64,000 nucleotides of DNA, taken from contig NZ_CP118976.1 in NCBI RefSeq assembly GCF_029024945.1, forward strand, positions 806,001 through 870,000, read 5' to 3'. The notes below the pieces were generated by a model that saw only the letters and a list, made by a program, of their open reading frames with translations, made no database searches and had not been told where the DNA came from. The translations under genes and the position numbers were made by a program. Origin of the DNA: Staphylococcus succinus. GTDB lineage: Bacteria > Bacillota > Bacilli > Staphylococcales > Staphylococcaceae. This document shows positions 47,008 to 56,510 of this stretch, in pieces; within the stretch, counting starts at the first letter, position 1; every line of letters begins with the position of its first letter.

Positions 47008-47148
47008 ATGAGTAAGGATAACGATAAGATTCAAAACGTAGTTAATCTATTATCATCATTAGGGGTAAACATAAAGAAAACCAAATCAAGATTAGAAGTT
47101 ATGCATACTTTACCAACTACTGTGAAAACCGCTAACGAACTGAAATAG
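47008..47148 (+). CDS. 46-residue conserved-looking small protein
   Basis: ATG 47008 has a strong SD (TTAGGGGTGATG region, 46995-47005), and the frame MSKDNDKIQNVVNLLSSLGVN...KTANELK ends TAG at 47148. It is basic and helix-prone (IQNVVNLLSSLGVNIKKTKSRLEV), with no membrane segment or signal. Upstream, TATAAT (near 46939) and another TATAAT near 46962 could act as -10 boxes; a small terminator follows at 47177. Too short for automated gene finding in many pipelines. Function unknown. Confidence 0.62.
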   Translation: MSKDNDKIQNVVNLLSSLGVNIKKTKSRLEVMHTLPTTVKTANELK

Positions 47149-47176
47149 TATGTTACTTAATTAAGCAATTGGAGTC

Positions 47177-47197
47177 AACGACTCTTGTCGTTTTTTT
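47177..47197 (+). terminator. Small terminator after the 46-residue gene
   Basis: AACGAC/GTCGTT with a TCTT loop and T7; short stem but a good T tract. Confidence 0.6.
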
Positions 47198-47220
47198 ATT
47201 GTTTTGTAAATATAAGAATA

Positions 47221-47263
47221 TAAAAACTGCTAAAATCAGGTCTATTGATTTTAGCAGTTTTTA
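47221..47263 (-). terminator. rodA terminator
   Basis: Perfect 18-bp stem, TAAAAACTGCTAAAATCA (47221-47238) with its complement at 47246-47263. The A-rich left side gives a T tract on the minus strand, just after rodA. Confidence 0.85.
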
Positions 47264-47285
47264 TAGTTAAATTAAAAAATGTTTG

Positions 47286-48494
47286 TTAACTTCTAGTTAA
47301 TTTAGTATTTTCTAATGCAGGCGCATATTGTTTAGGTTGATGATAAGTAATTGATAATAATATCCCTATACCAAACATGAGACTCCATATTGAACTACCA
47401 CCATAGCTTATAAATGGTAATGGAATACCTGTAATAGGCAACAATTGTATTGTCATACCTATATTTTGTAAGACATGGAAAAGAATGAGCGCTACATAAC
47501 CAATAATAAATAACTTGTTAAAGGACATATTTGTTTGTGTCGCAAGCCTTACTAAATGGAAAATAAGGGCTAAATATACCAAAATTAATATTACAGATCC
47601 AATAAATCCAAATTCTTCTCCAATGACAGAGAAAATAAAGTCAGTATGATTTTCCGGTATATAAACTTCACCATGATTAAAACCTTTACCAAAAAGTTGA
47701 CCGGAACCAATAGCTTTAAGAGACTCAGTTAAATGATAGCCGTCTCCACTACTATATGTATAAGGATCAAGCCATGAATTGATTCTACCAAGTTGATAAG
47801 TTTTAATACCTAAGCCACTTTCTATTAGAGAAGGTTTGTATATTATTGACAAGATAATACCAGAAGCAAACACGATAATTCCAATAAATAAAGGTGCTAG
47901 AATTTTCCAAGAAATACCACTAACAATCATTACGCCTATGATAATAGCGCATATGACTAACGTCGTACCTAGGTCATTTTGTAATAGAATTAATGCCATT
48001 GGAAGAATAGAGACACCTATGATTTTAAATAGTAATTTAAAATCAGTCTCAATAGATTTATTGAAAGTAAATTTATTATGTTTTGTAATTAATTTTGCTA
48101 ACGCCAAAATTAATATGACTTTCATAAACTCTGATGGTTGTACGCTAATAGGGCCTAATTTATACCAACTTTTAGCGCCATTAATAATTGGCGTAAACGG
48201 TGTCTCTGGAATGATGATTAATACAAACAGCCCAAGACAAAGGATGAAGTATAGTAAGTATGTATATTTCATCCATTTTTTTGGGGAAACAAGCATGATT
48301 AAAAATGCAATGAACCCACCAAAGACATAATACAAAATCTGCCTAATACTGAAATTGGCACTATATTGTCCGCCGCCCATTGCTGAATTGATAATTGTGA
48401 CACTAATAATTGCAAATAATGCTAGGATAGCTATTAATTTCCAGTCTATCCGACGTATCCAATGGTTTTTTTTCAATTGACGTGAAGTACTCAT
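47286..48494 (-). CDS. rodA: SEDS glycosyltransferase RodA
   Basis: Polytopic peptidoglycan polymerase working with a class B PBP; in staphylococci RodA-PBP3 acts in sidewall synthesis. 402 residues, about ten membrane segments. The SEDS loop ENHTDFIFSVIGEEFGF carries the essential Asp; GSGQLFGKGFNHGEVYIP precedes it, and GIPLPFISYGGSS is the C-terminal signature. Divergent from ddl-murF, as in S. aureus. SD AAAGGAG on the minus strand. Confidence 0.92.
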   Translation of the reverse strand: MSTSRQLKKNHWIRRIDWKLIAILALFAIISVTIINSAMGGGQYSANFSIRQILYYVFGGFIAFLIMLVSPKKWMKYTYLLYFILCLGLFVLIIIPETPFTPIINGAKSWYKLGPISVQPSEFMKVILILALAKLITKHNKFTFNKSIETDFKLLFKIIGVSILPMALILLQNDLGTTLVICAIIIGVMIVSGISWKILAPLFIGIIVFASGIILSIIYKPSLIESGLGIKTYQLGRINSWLDPYTYSSGDGYHLTESLKAIGSGQLFGKGFNHGEVYIPENHTDFIFSVIGEEFGFIGSVILILVYLALIFHLVRLATQTNMSFNKLFIIGYVALILFHVLQNIGMTIQLLPITGIPLPFISYGGSSIWSLMFGIGILLSITYHQPKQYAPALENTKLTRS

Positions 48495-48764
48495 TTCTTA
48501 CTCCTTTGAAAAGCTAAATTTCTCTATCTATGTATTATATATAGATTTTACCGAATTTTTTAACATATTGCTAGAAGTAGGGTGCTAAATCGAAAATTTA
48601 AAATAGATTATTTTGAATTTATAGAAATAGGTGAGTTACATAAACTTTCAAAACATCTATATAATAGAACGAAAAATAAATGATTATTAAACTACTTTAC
48701 AAATGCAAAAAATTATTAAATCGTGATATGATGTAGTTTAAGAATTGTATATGGAGGCAAAATT

Positions 48765-49835
48765 ATGGCTAAGGAAAATGTATGTATCGTATACGGAGGA
48801 AAGAGTGCGGAACACGATGTTTCAATATTAACAGCACAAAATGTCTTAAATGCCATTGATAAAGATCAGTATCAAGTAGACATTATTTACATCACAAATG
48901 ATGGTGACTGGAAAAAGAAAGAGAATATCGTGGACACTATAAATAATATAGACACTTTACGTTTAACTGACGTTGCTGCTGGTGAAATCTCTCAATTACT
49001 AAGTGTTGGTAGTACAGGAGATAGATATAGCGCAGTATTTCCACTATTACATGGTCCAAATGGTGAAGATGGAACGATACAAGGTTTATTTGAAGTGCTA
49101 GATTTACCATATGTAGGTAACGGTGTATTAGCAGCTTCAAGTTCGATGGATAAGCTAGTAATGAAACAATTATTCGAACATAGAGGATTACCGCAATTAC
49201 CATATGTAAGTTTTTTGAGAAGTGAATACCATAAATATGAAAATAATATTTTAAAATTAGTACATGATAAATTAGAATATCCAGTATTTGTTAAACCTGC
49301 AAATTTAGGTTCTAGTGTAGGTATCAGTAAATGTAATAATGAAGAAGAATTAAAATCAGGAATTGAAGAAGCATTTCAGTTTGACCGTAAATTAGTGATT
49401 GAACAAGGTATTGATGCAAGAGAAATAGAAGTCGCTGTATTAGGTAATGACTATCCTGAAACGACTTGGCCAGGTGAAGTGATTAAGGAAGTAGCCTTCT
49501 ATGATTATAAAGCTAAGTACAAAGATGGAAATATTAAATTAGATATTCCAGCTGATTTAGATGAAGAAGTTCAAATGACACTAAGAAATATGGCAGTTGA
49601 AGCGTTTAAAGCTACTGACTGTTCTGGTTTATTACGTGCAGACTTTTTTGTTACAGAAGACAATCAAATTTTCATAAATGAAACAAATGCTATGCCAGGA
49701 TTTACTGCATTTAGTATGTACCCTAGTCTGTGGGAAAATATGGGCGTTTCATATTCTGATTTAATTAAGAAGTTAATTGAGTTAGCAAAAGAAAAACATG
49801 AAGATAAAAAACAAAATAAATATATAATTGATTGA
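48765..49835 (+). CDS. ddl: D-alanine--D-alanine ligase
   Basis: ATP-grasp ligase making D-Ala-D-Ala for the peptidoglycan stem. VYGGKSAEHDVSILTAQNV (N terminus), PLLHGPNGEDGTIQG, VFVKPANLGSSVGISK and FINETNAMPGFTAFSMYP. 356 residues; ATATGGAGG SD. 12 bases before murF, which uses its product. An extended -10 (TGA-TATGAT, 48724-48732) lies upstream. Confidence 0.96.
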   Translation: MAKENVCIVYGGKSAEHDVSILTAQNVLNAIDKDQYQVDIIYITNDGDWKKKENIVDTINNIDTLRLTDVAAGEISQLLSVGSTGDRYSAVFPLLHGPNGEDGTIQGLFEVLDLPYVGNGVLAASSSMDKLVMKQLFEHRGLPQLPYVSFLRSEYHKYENNILKLVHDKLEYPVFVKPANLGSSVGISKCNNEEELKSGIEEAFQFDRKLVIEQGIDAREIEVAVLGNDYPETTWPGEVIKEVAFYDYKAKYKDGNIKLDIPADLDEEVQMTLRNMAVEAFKATDCSGLLRADFFVTEDNQIFINETNAMPGFTAFSMYPSLWENMGVSYSDLIKKLIELAKEKHEDKKQNKYIID

Positions 49836-49847
49836 GGAGTATAAACC

Positions 49848-51206
49848 ATGATTGAAGTAACTTTAGAGCAAGTCAAAGACTGGATTCCATGTGACATCGA
49901 TAATGAATATATGGATTATACAATTAAAGGTGTATCTATAGATTCACGCGTTGTTAATGATCAAAATTTATTTATTCCATTTAAAGGAGAGCATGTTGAT
50001 GGACATCGATACGTTGCTCAAGCATTGAAAGATGGTGCAAGTGCAGCTTTTTATCAAAAAGATGTTGCTTTAGATGAACAAGTTACTGGTCCAATCATAT
50101 GGGTTGATGACACGCTTGAAGCATTACAACAATTATCTAAAGCGTATTTAGAATTTGTAAATCCTCAAGTGATAGCCGTGACAGGCTCAAATGGGAAAAC
50201 AACCACTAAAGATATGATTGAAAGTGTGTTGAAACCTCAATTTAAAGTAAAGAAAACACAAGGTAATTATAATAATGAAATTGGATTACCGTTAACCATA
50301 TTACAATTAGATTTAGACACTGAGATATCTATTTTAGAAATGGGGATGTCTGGTTTTCACGAGATTGAGCTGTTATCAAAATTAGCTGAACCTAATATTG
50401 CAGTGATTACCAATATTGGAGAATCACACATGCAAGATTTAGGGTCTAGAGAAGGTATTGCACAAGCTAAAGCTGAAATTACACTAGGTTTAAAGAAAGA
50501 CGGTTTATTTATTTATGATGGCGATGAACCATTATTAGAACCACATGTTCAAAATTTAAAAGAAGTTGAATTAGTAAGCGTAGGTCAAGCAGCTCATAAT
50601 ACACTCGTTTGTCATTTAGAAGATATTGAAAATGAAGGTATAGCATTTAATGTTAATGGTGAAGAACGATATGAATTGCCAATATTAGGTGAACATAATA
50701 TGAAGAATGCTACCTATGCTATTGCTATAGGTAAACGATTGAATTTAAATTACGATACGATATTTCATAATTTAGCTCAAGTGACGTTGACTGGTATGAG
50801 AATGGAACAGCATATTACTGAGGATCATACGGTAGTAATAAATGATGCATATAATGCGAGTCCTACAAGTATGAAAGCAGCCATAGATACACTTTCTGGT
50901 ATGAGAGGACGAAAAATCATTGTGCTTGGTGATGTATTAGAATTAGGTACTGATAGCCAAATGATGCATGAAGCTGTAGGAAAGTACTTGAAAGATAAAG
51001 ATATCAGTACATTATTTACATTTGGCCAAGAAGCGGCTTACATCTATAATAGTGGAAAGGATTACGTCCAACACGCTGAACACTATGAAGATAAAAATGC
51101 TTTGATAGCTGCACTACTCACACATCTACAACCTGAAGATAAAGTGCTTATAAAAGGTTCGAGAGGTATGAAGTTAGAGGAAGTTGTAGAAACACTTTTG
51201 AAATAA
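49848..51206 (+). CDS. murF: UDP-MurNAc-tripeptide--D-Ala-D-Ala ligase MurF
   Basis: Last cytoplasmic step of the UDP-MurNAc-pentapeptide pathway. Mur ligase layout: N-terminal UDP domain (1 to about 95), ATP P-loop TGSNGKTTTKDM, central motifs NEIGLPLTIL and ILEMGMSGFHEI, and the C-terminal domain starting at NDAYNASPTSMKAAI. 452 residues; GAGGAG SD. Confidence 0.96.
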   Translation: MIEVTLEQVKDWIPCDIDNEYMDYTIKGVSIDSRVVNDQNLFIPFKGEHVDGHRYVAQALKDGASAAFYQKDVALDEQVTGPIIWVDDTLEALQQLSKAYLEFVNPQVIAVTGSNGKTTTKDMIESVLKPQFKVKKTQGNYNNEIGLPLTILQLDLDTEISILEMGMSGFHEIELLSKLAEPNIAVITNIGESHMQDLGSREGIAQAKAEITLGLKKDGLFIYDGDEPLLEPHVQNLKEVELVSVGQAAHNTLVCHLEDIENEGIAFNVNGEERYELPILGEHNMKNATYAIAIGKRLNLNYDTIFHNLAQVTLTGMRMEQHITEDHTVVINDAYNASPTSMKAAIDTLSGMRGRKIIVLGDVLELGTDSQMMHEAVGKYLKDKDISTLFTFGQEAAYIYNSGKDYVQHAEHYEDKNALIAALLTHLQPEDKVLIKGSRGMKLEEVVETLLK

Positions 51207-51281
51207 ATAGTTTGAATGCTATTTTAATATAGTACAAAGTAAATATTATGAGAATACGTAAAATATAATAATGGAGATTTC

Positions 51282-51322
51282 AACACAATATATTTCTTGA
51301 ATAGAGATATATTGTGTTTTAT
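51282..51322 (+). terminator. murF terminator
   Basis: Stem AACACAATATATTTCT/AGAGATATATTGTGTT (near perfect) with a TTTTATGTTTT tail. Confidence 0.75.
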
Positions 51323-51778
51323 GTTTTAAATGCGTAATAGCGATTAGAGAACAACACATAAAGTGTTAGTGTAGTATTTAAACGGGTAAAAGAATATAGG
51401 TATTAAGAAATGATATTATATACCTATGTGTTAAAAATCTCTGTAATCTATATGTATAAACATCTAACAATTATTTTAAATAACAATTAAATAAAGTGTA
51501 ATATACCGAAAGAATAATCAGACAATTAACTGAATAAATAAATTAACAAATTTTTTTTAGAAGAAAAAAAGTAATCACCTGAAAGTCAATCAAACGCTTA
51601 CAACCTATATATCACAACATTTACAAAAGAGTAGTAATTAGGAAACTATTGATAATCGACCCATTTATTCAAATTTGGTTTATTGCGATTATACACTTGA
51701 GGTGGTACTATTAAGAAGTTGAAGAAACTTAAGTGAACATATATGTATAGAAATACAGATAAATAAAGGAGAATTATA
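51323..51778 (+). other. Long AT-rich leader region before cshA
   Basis: 456 bases with no frame having an SD site. It should contain the cshA promoter and a long untranslated leader; DEAD-box helicase genes often have autoregulated leaders. I note an inverted repeat AAGTT/AACTT near 51715-51730 and a GAGGTGGTAC stretch near 51700, but no recognisable riboswitch or T-box. A cre-like AAACGCTTACA near 51592 fails the consensus at three positions. Confidence 0.4.
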
Positions 51779-53299
51779 TTGCAAAATTTTAAAGAATTAG
51801 GGATCTCAGATAAGATGGCAGAAACCCTAGAAACAATGGGGTTCAGTGATGCCACTCCTATTCAAAAAGAGAGTATCCCTCTTGCCTTAGAAGGCAAAGA
51901 CGTTCTTGGCCAAGCGCAAACTGGTACAGGTAAAACAGGCGCATTTGGTATTCCGTTAATCGAAAAAGTAGCGGGTCGAGAAGGTGTTCAATCACTAATC
52001 CTTGCACCAACAAGAGAATTAGCTATGCAAGTAGCTGAATCTATTAAAGAATTTAGTAAAGGCCAAAACGTACAAGTCGTTACTGTTTTTGGTGGTATGC
52101 CAATAGATCGTCAAATTAGATCTCTTAAAAAAGGACCACAAGTAGTAGTAGGTACACCAGGTCGTGTAATTGACCATTTAAATCGTCGTACTTTGAAAAC
52201 TACTGATATTCATACGCTTATATTAGATGAAGCGGATGAAATGATGAACATGGGCTTCATCGATGATATGAAATTTATCATGGACAAAATCCCAGCATCA
52301 CAACGTCAAACAATGTTGTTTTCTGCTACAATGCCGAAAGCAATCCAAACACTAGTACAACAATTTATGAAGTCTCCAGTTATTGTTAAAACAATGAACA
52401 ATGAAACTTCAAATCCTCAAATTGAAGAATTCTATACAATTGTAAAAGAATTAGAAAAATTTGATACTTTCACAAGCTTTTTAGATGTACATCAGCCAGA
52501 ATTAGCAATTGTATTCGGACGTACAAAACGTCGTGTAGATGAATTAACAAGTGCGTTAATTTCTAAAGGATATAAAGCTGAAGGCTTACATGGTGATATC
52601 ACACAAGCTAAACGTTTAGAAGTATTGAAAAAATTCAAAAACGATCAACTAGATATCTTAGTTGCGACTGATGTTGCAGCAAGAGGACTTGATATTTCAG
52701 GCGTGAGTCATGTTTATAACTTCGATATCCCTCAAGATACAGAAAGTTATACTCATAGAATCGGACGTACAGGTCGTGCTGGTAAAGAAGGTATTGCAAT
52801 TACATTTGTTAACCCAATTGAGATGGATTACATCCGTCAAATTGAACAAGCTAACAAGCGAGAAATGCAAGCATTAAGACCACCTCATCGTAAAGAAGTG
52901 TTAAAAGCACGTGAAAACGATATTAAAGGTAAAGTTCAAAATTGGATGACTAGAGAAAATGAACCTAGATTACAACGCATTGCTTCTGAATTAATTGAAG
53001 AATATAGCGATGTTGATTTAGTTGCTTCATTATTACAAGAATTAGTAGAGTCAAATGATGATGTTGATGTACAATTAACATTTGAAAAACCATTATCTCG
53101 TAAAGGCCGTCAAAGCAAAGGCCCAAGACGTGGTGGTAATAACAATAAACGTGGTAACAACAACAAGTTCGATAACAAAAATCGTCGCTCAAAAGGCGGA
53201 TTCAACAATAACAAGAAGAAGAACGAAAAACCTTCTTCTGACAAAAACAATAACAAGAAATCAATGAAAGGTCGCACATTCGCAGACCATAAAAAATAG
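51779..53299 (+). CDS. cshA: DEAD-box RNA helicase CshA
   Basis: RNA unwinding in the degradosome and in cold growth. Q motif FSDATPIQKESIP, motif I AQTGTGKT, Ia PTRELA, II DEAD, III SAT, V ARGLDISGVSHV and VI HRIGRTGRAG. The C-terminal tail (about 440-506) is rich in N, K, R and G, typical of the staphylococcal protein. 506 residues. Start is TTG 51779 (AAAGGAG at 51766-51772), giving MQNFKELGIS; no in-frame ATG fits better. Confidence 0.94.
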   Translation: MQNFKELGISDKMAETLETMGFSDATPIQKESIPLALEGKDVLGQAQTGTGKTGAFGIPLIEKVAGREGVQSLILAPTRELAMQVAESIKEFSKGQNVQVVTVFGGMPIDRQIRSLKKGPQVVVGTPGRVIDHLNRRTLKTTDIHTLILDEADEMMNMGFIDDMKFIMDKIPASQRQTMLFSATMPKAIQTLVQQFMKSPVIVKTMNNETSNPQIEEFYTIVKELEKFDTFTSFLDVHQPELAIVFGRTKRRVDELTSALISKGYKAEGLHGDITQAKRLEVLKKFKNDQLDILVATDVAARGLDISGVSHVYNFDIPQDTESYTHRIGRTGRAGKEGIAITFVNPIEMDYIRQIEQANKREMQALRPPHRKEVLKARENDIKGKVQNWMTRENEPRLQRIASELIEEYSDVDLVASLLQELVESNDDVDVQLTFEKPLSRKGRQSKGPRRGGNNNKRGNNNKFDNKNRRSKGGFNNNKKKNEKPSSDKNNNKKSMKGRTFADHKK

Positions 53300-53329
53300 A
53301 ATGCTTTATCATATATGAAATTTAGGTTT

Positions 53330-53361
53330 AATCATCTCATTAACGTGAGATGATTTTTTTT
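53330..53361 (+). terminator. cshA terminator
   Basis: Stem AATCATCTCA/TGAGATGATT with a short loop and T8. Confidence 0.9.
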
Positions 53362-53516
53362 GTTGTATATCAAGTTGTAGGATAGTTTCTATAATATAAA
53401 TAACCAAAACAACTTATTTGTTTGATATTTAAATTGTAGTACATTTTAAAGGGACGATGAAGTATATATAAATGCTATGTTATAATTAATTGGAATCTTT
53501 ATTAAGGAGTGTACAA

Positions 53517-53996
53517 ATGGCTAAAGACCTATTGTTTAAGAGAAGTCCAAAGGAAGCTATGAAGTATTACTATACAATAAAAGTATTAGAATTTATGTTG
53601 AGTATGGTTATAGCAACGGTTGTATTTTTTTTATGGAGTCACTTTAATTGGTGGCATTTTATCTTGTATTTAATCATTGCTTTTATAGTTTTTAATATTT
53701 TGTATACTTTAATTACACCCTGGATAAAATATAAGTATGCTTTTTATCGAGTAGAAAATAAACATATTGAAATAAAATATGATTTCTTTTTTAAATCTCA
53801 TAAAATAGTGAAATTAGAACGAACTCAATTGATTGAGCGCAAATATAATCCTATATTAAGTAGATTAGGATTAGCTAAAGTTTCATTAATAACTGCGGGA
53901 CATACAGTTAGTTTTCCATTATTGACTGATGAAGAAGCGATAGTTATTGAATCGAAATCATTAAGTTACCTAAGAGGAGCTGATTACGATGTATAA
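53517..53996 (+). CDS. PH-domain (bPH2) membrane protein, YdbS-like
   Basis: 159 residues: two membrane segments (about 21-40 and 46-66), then a bacterial PH-like domain (about 75-150: YAFYRVENKHIEIKYDFFFKSHKIVKLERTQLIERKYNPILSRLGLAKVSL...). First of three overlapping bPH2 genes. ATG 53517 with AAGGAG at 53504; the frame also opens earlier without SD. In Bacillus ydbST protects against some peptide antibiotics; a similar envelope role is inference. Confidence 0.8.
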   Translation: MAKDLLFKRSPKEAMKYYYTIKVLEFMLSMVIATVVFFLWSHFNWWHFILYLIIAFIVFNILYTLITPWIKYKYAFYRVENKHIEIKYDFFFKSHKIVKLERTQLIERKYNPILSRLGLAKVSLITAGHTVSFPLLTDEEAIVIESKSLSYLRGADYDV

Positions 53997-55491
53997 TCCT
54001 CAAAAGTTACATCCTATTTCATACTTAGCGGGTATTATTGATGCGATCAAACAAAATATCTTTTTAGTAATTATCTTTTTAGTGTTTAACTTGAAAGATT
54101 TTGACTTTACTAATATACGTTCATACATATTTCCAGGGATAGTGTTTATATTCTTTCTGTTTTCTTTTGTGACGCAAGTTCTAAAAGTATATAATACGAG
54201 TTATTGGATAGAAAACGATCACTTTGTATTAACGACAGGTATATTTACAAAAGCACGAAAAGAATTGAATATACGTCGTATTCAAACATTAGATACTACG
54301 CAAGGCGTCATTCATCAACTTGTGGGAGGCGTAAAATTACAGATTAAAACGCCGAGTGATGGCATTGATTTAGATACAGTTTCTAAAAATCAAAGTGAAC
54401 TCATTCAACAAGCTATTAAAGCAAAACAACAAGATTTAATCAATACTGCTGAAGTTTCCCAACAAGATGATACTTTACAAGGACATGATAAGACATTAGA
54501 AACTAAAGGTCCTCAAATCATTCATTTGTATAAATTGAAATTTAAGGAACTTTTATTGATGGCTCTAACAAGTGGAGCAATTGGAGTAGCTTTTGCTGCG
54601 TTATCACCTATTATAGGTGGATTTTCTGATGTAATTCCTTGGGAAAAAATAACAGGACAATTTGCGCATATATCACAAGCTATTTCAGTAATTATCATTA
54701 TGATGATTGCTTTGGTTATAGTAGGTAGTTATGCGATTGGTACATTGATTGTAATTATACGTAATTTTAATTATACAGTTACGCAACAAGACAATCAGTT
54801 AAACATTAAATATGGCTTATTTAATGTTAAAAATATTACGGTGCCTACAGATAGGGTACAATCAGTGGTTGAAAAACAATCATTTTTAAGAAACTTATTT
54901 GGCTATACCTCTATACATTTTGTTATTACAAGTGATATGGAAGATTTTGATAAAGATGATGTTTCGTTAGATGGTAACGTTATGATTTTGCCGTTTATCA
55001 AGCGTGAAAAGGCCTTTGAAATAATTAAAAATCTTATGCCAAATATGGCGTTTGCGCCAGCGAAACAAGGTATGCCTTGGAGAGGATTTCATAGGTTGTT
55101 TTGGAGGCAAGCTTTATTGCTTATTATCATTGCTAGTGTTGTGGCATACTTTTGGAAACCGTGGATTTTTCTTGTTGTTGGGTTAATTATCATAGTACAT
55201 ATTATCCATAGTTTGAAAGTAGTAAAAGTATCCGGTTTTAAAATTCAAAACGATGAACTAGTTGTGCGTAATGTGACGCCATTTGGATTTAAAAATACTT
55301 ACTTTAAACATGATAAAATATTAGGTATGGAAATTAAAAAAAATCCATTTTTAGAAAAAAATAATTTGGCTAATTTTAATTTTATAATTGCCAAAGGTCC
55401 TTCGAATGATAATATCGGATTAAAGTATAGTAATGATAGTGATGTGACAGCTTTACAATCATGGTATTTAGGAGGAAATCCTCATGACTAA
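53989..55491 (+). CDS. Multi-PH-domain membrane protein, YdbT-like
   Basis: 500 residues with three pairs of membrane segments (about 22-60, 182-255 and 365-400), each followed by a PH-like domain (YWIENDHFVLTTGIFTKARKELNIRRIQTLDTTQG; YTVTQQDNQLNIKYGLFNVKNITVPTDRVQSVVEKQ; GFKIQNDELVVRNVTPFGFKNTYFKHDKI). The R-[IV]-Q repeats mark the bPH2 family (DUF304). Overlaps the genes on either side by 8 bases. Confidence 0.82.
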   Translation: MYNPQKLHPISYLAGIIDAIKQNIFLVIIFLVFNLKDFDFTNIRSYIFPGIVFIFFLFSFVTQVLKVYNTSYWIENDHFVLTTGIFTKARKELNIRRIQTLDTTQGVIHQLVGGVKLQIKTPSDGIDLDTVSKNQSELIQQAIKAKQQDLINTAEVSQQDDTLQGHDKTLETKGPQIIHLYKLKFKELLLMALTSGAIGVAFAALSPIIGGFSDVIPWEKITGQFAHISQAISVIIIMMIALVIVGSYAIGTLIVIIRNFNYTVTQQDNQLNIKYGLFNVKNITVPTDRVQSVVEKQSFLRNLFGYTSIHFVITSDMEDFDKDDVSLDGNVMILPFIKREKAFEIIKNLMPNMAFAPAKQGMPWRGFHRLFWRQALLLIIIASVVAYFWKPWIFLVVGLIIIVHIIHSLKVVKVSGFKIQNDELVVRNVTPFGFKNTYFKHDKILGMEIKKNPFLEKNNLANFNFIIAKGPSNDNIGLKYSNDSDVTALQSWYLGGNPHD

Positions 55492-55990
55492 TTATAATTA
55501 TATGGATTCATCTGGAAAAAAAGTCATGCGACTTACTGGTATTATTATAGTTGCCGTCTTATGTATGGTGATTGCAGCAGTGTATGTTGTTTACTCATTA
55601 TGGCTAGATTGGCTAGCCCCAAATGTAATGAATTGGATATTGATTATCGGTTTTATCATAGTACTATTACTTTTGATATTTGAAGTTGTAATCATTCCAA
55701 TATACAAATTTAAAATTTTCAAATATAAGTTAACTGAGAATGAAATTATTGTGAGAAATGGTTTTTGGTTTATTAAAATAGTGAAAATCCCGTTATTTAG
55801 AATACAAAATGTTGATACACATGAAGGTATATTAATGAGAAAATACGGTTTGTCTAGTATCACATTATCAACTGCTGGCGGTAATGCTAAAATAAATTTG
55901 ATAAAAAAAGAAACTGCGATTTTGCTTAAAAAGCAAATAAAGCAAATAAATTATCCGCATTCTTCAGAGTCAGATACAAATAATGCTTAA
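55484..55990 (+). CDS. PH-domain (bPH2) membrane protein, YdbS-like
   Basis: 168 residues: two membrane segments (about 15-38 and 48-70) and one PH-like domain (FKYKLTENEIIVRNGFWFIKIVKIPLFRIQNVDTHEGILMRKYGLSSITLSTAGG...). It closely follows the standard YdbS pattern, including the RIQNVDT and GL..I.L.TAGG signatures. Translationally coupled to the YdbT-like gene and followed by acpS. Confidence 0.84.
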   Translation: MTNYNYMDSSGKKVMRLTGIIIVAVLCMVIAAVYVVYSLWLDWLAPNVMNWILIIGFIIVLLLLIFEVVIIPIYKFKIFKYKLTENEIIVRNGFWFIKIVKIPLFRIQNVDTHEGILMRKYGLSSITLSTAGGNAKINLIKKETAILLKKQIKQINYPHSSESDTNNA

Positions 55991-56044
55991 AAATCCAAAC
56001 ATACTTAAATTTGTTATTAAGCGTATCAATATGAGGAGGGGCCT

Positions 56045-56395
56045 ATGATACATGGTATTGGTATAGATTTAATAGAAATTGATAGAATAAAAACACTTTT
56101 GCAAAGGCAAGGTAAATTAGTAGAGCGTGTATTAAGTGAAAATGAACAACAAAAGTTCAATGATTTGAACTTGGAAAAACGTAAAATTGAGTTTTTAGCT
56201 GGACGATTTGCTTGTAAAGAAGCATTTAGTAAAGCATTAGGTACAGGTCTTGGTAAAACAATCGCGTTGAATGAAATAGATTGTTTTAATGATGAATTAG
56301 GCAAACCGTGTATTAATTATGAAGGGTTTAGCGTTCATGTGAGTATTACACATACTGAACATTATGCTATGAGCCAAGTCATTTTAGAAGTATAA
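56045..56395 (+). CDS. acpS: Holo-ACP synthase AcpS
   Basis: Transfers 4'-phosphopantetheine from CoA to acyl carrier protein. MIHGIGIDLIEIDRIKTLL with the Mg-binding D8, and FLAGRFACKEAFSKALGTGLG with the catalytic E/K. 116 residues; trimeric small type. GAGGAGGGG SD. The order acpS-alr-mazEF is conserved in Bacillales. Confidence 0.95.
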   Translation: MIHGIGIDLIEIDRIKTLLQRQGKLVERVLSENEQQKFNDLNLEKRKIEFLAGRFACKEAFSKALGTGLGKTIALNEIDCFNDELGKPCINYEGFSVHVSITHTEHYAMSQVILEV

Positions 56396-56510
56396 TATTT
56401 GAAAATATATAAATGTCAGTATGTTTAATTTGGCTATCCTATCTAGCTTATTATAAAATTGAGTTAATTATAGAAAAACTTATTTAATTAATACAGGAGG
56501 TATTTATTTT

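Noticed and set aside
47836..48330. 164-codon plus-strand frame inside rodA
   Set aside because: Shadow of a membrane protein gene; no SD and no recognisable domain.
51690..51720. T-box-like GAGGTGGTAC before cshA
   Set aside because: The rest of the T-box consensus and a following terminator are absent, and cshA is not an amino acid gene.
53100..53290. Repeat-like AACAACAA tract at the cshA 3' end as a sequence anomaly
   Set aside because: It encodes the Asn/Lys/Arg-rich RNA-binding tail normal for CshA.
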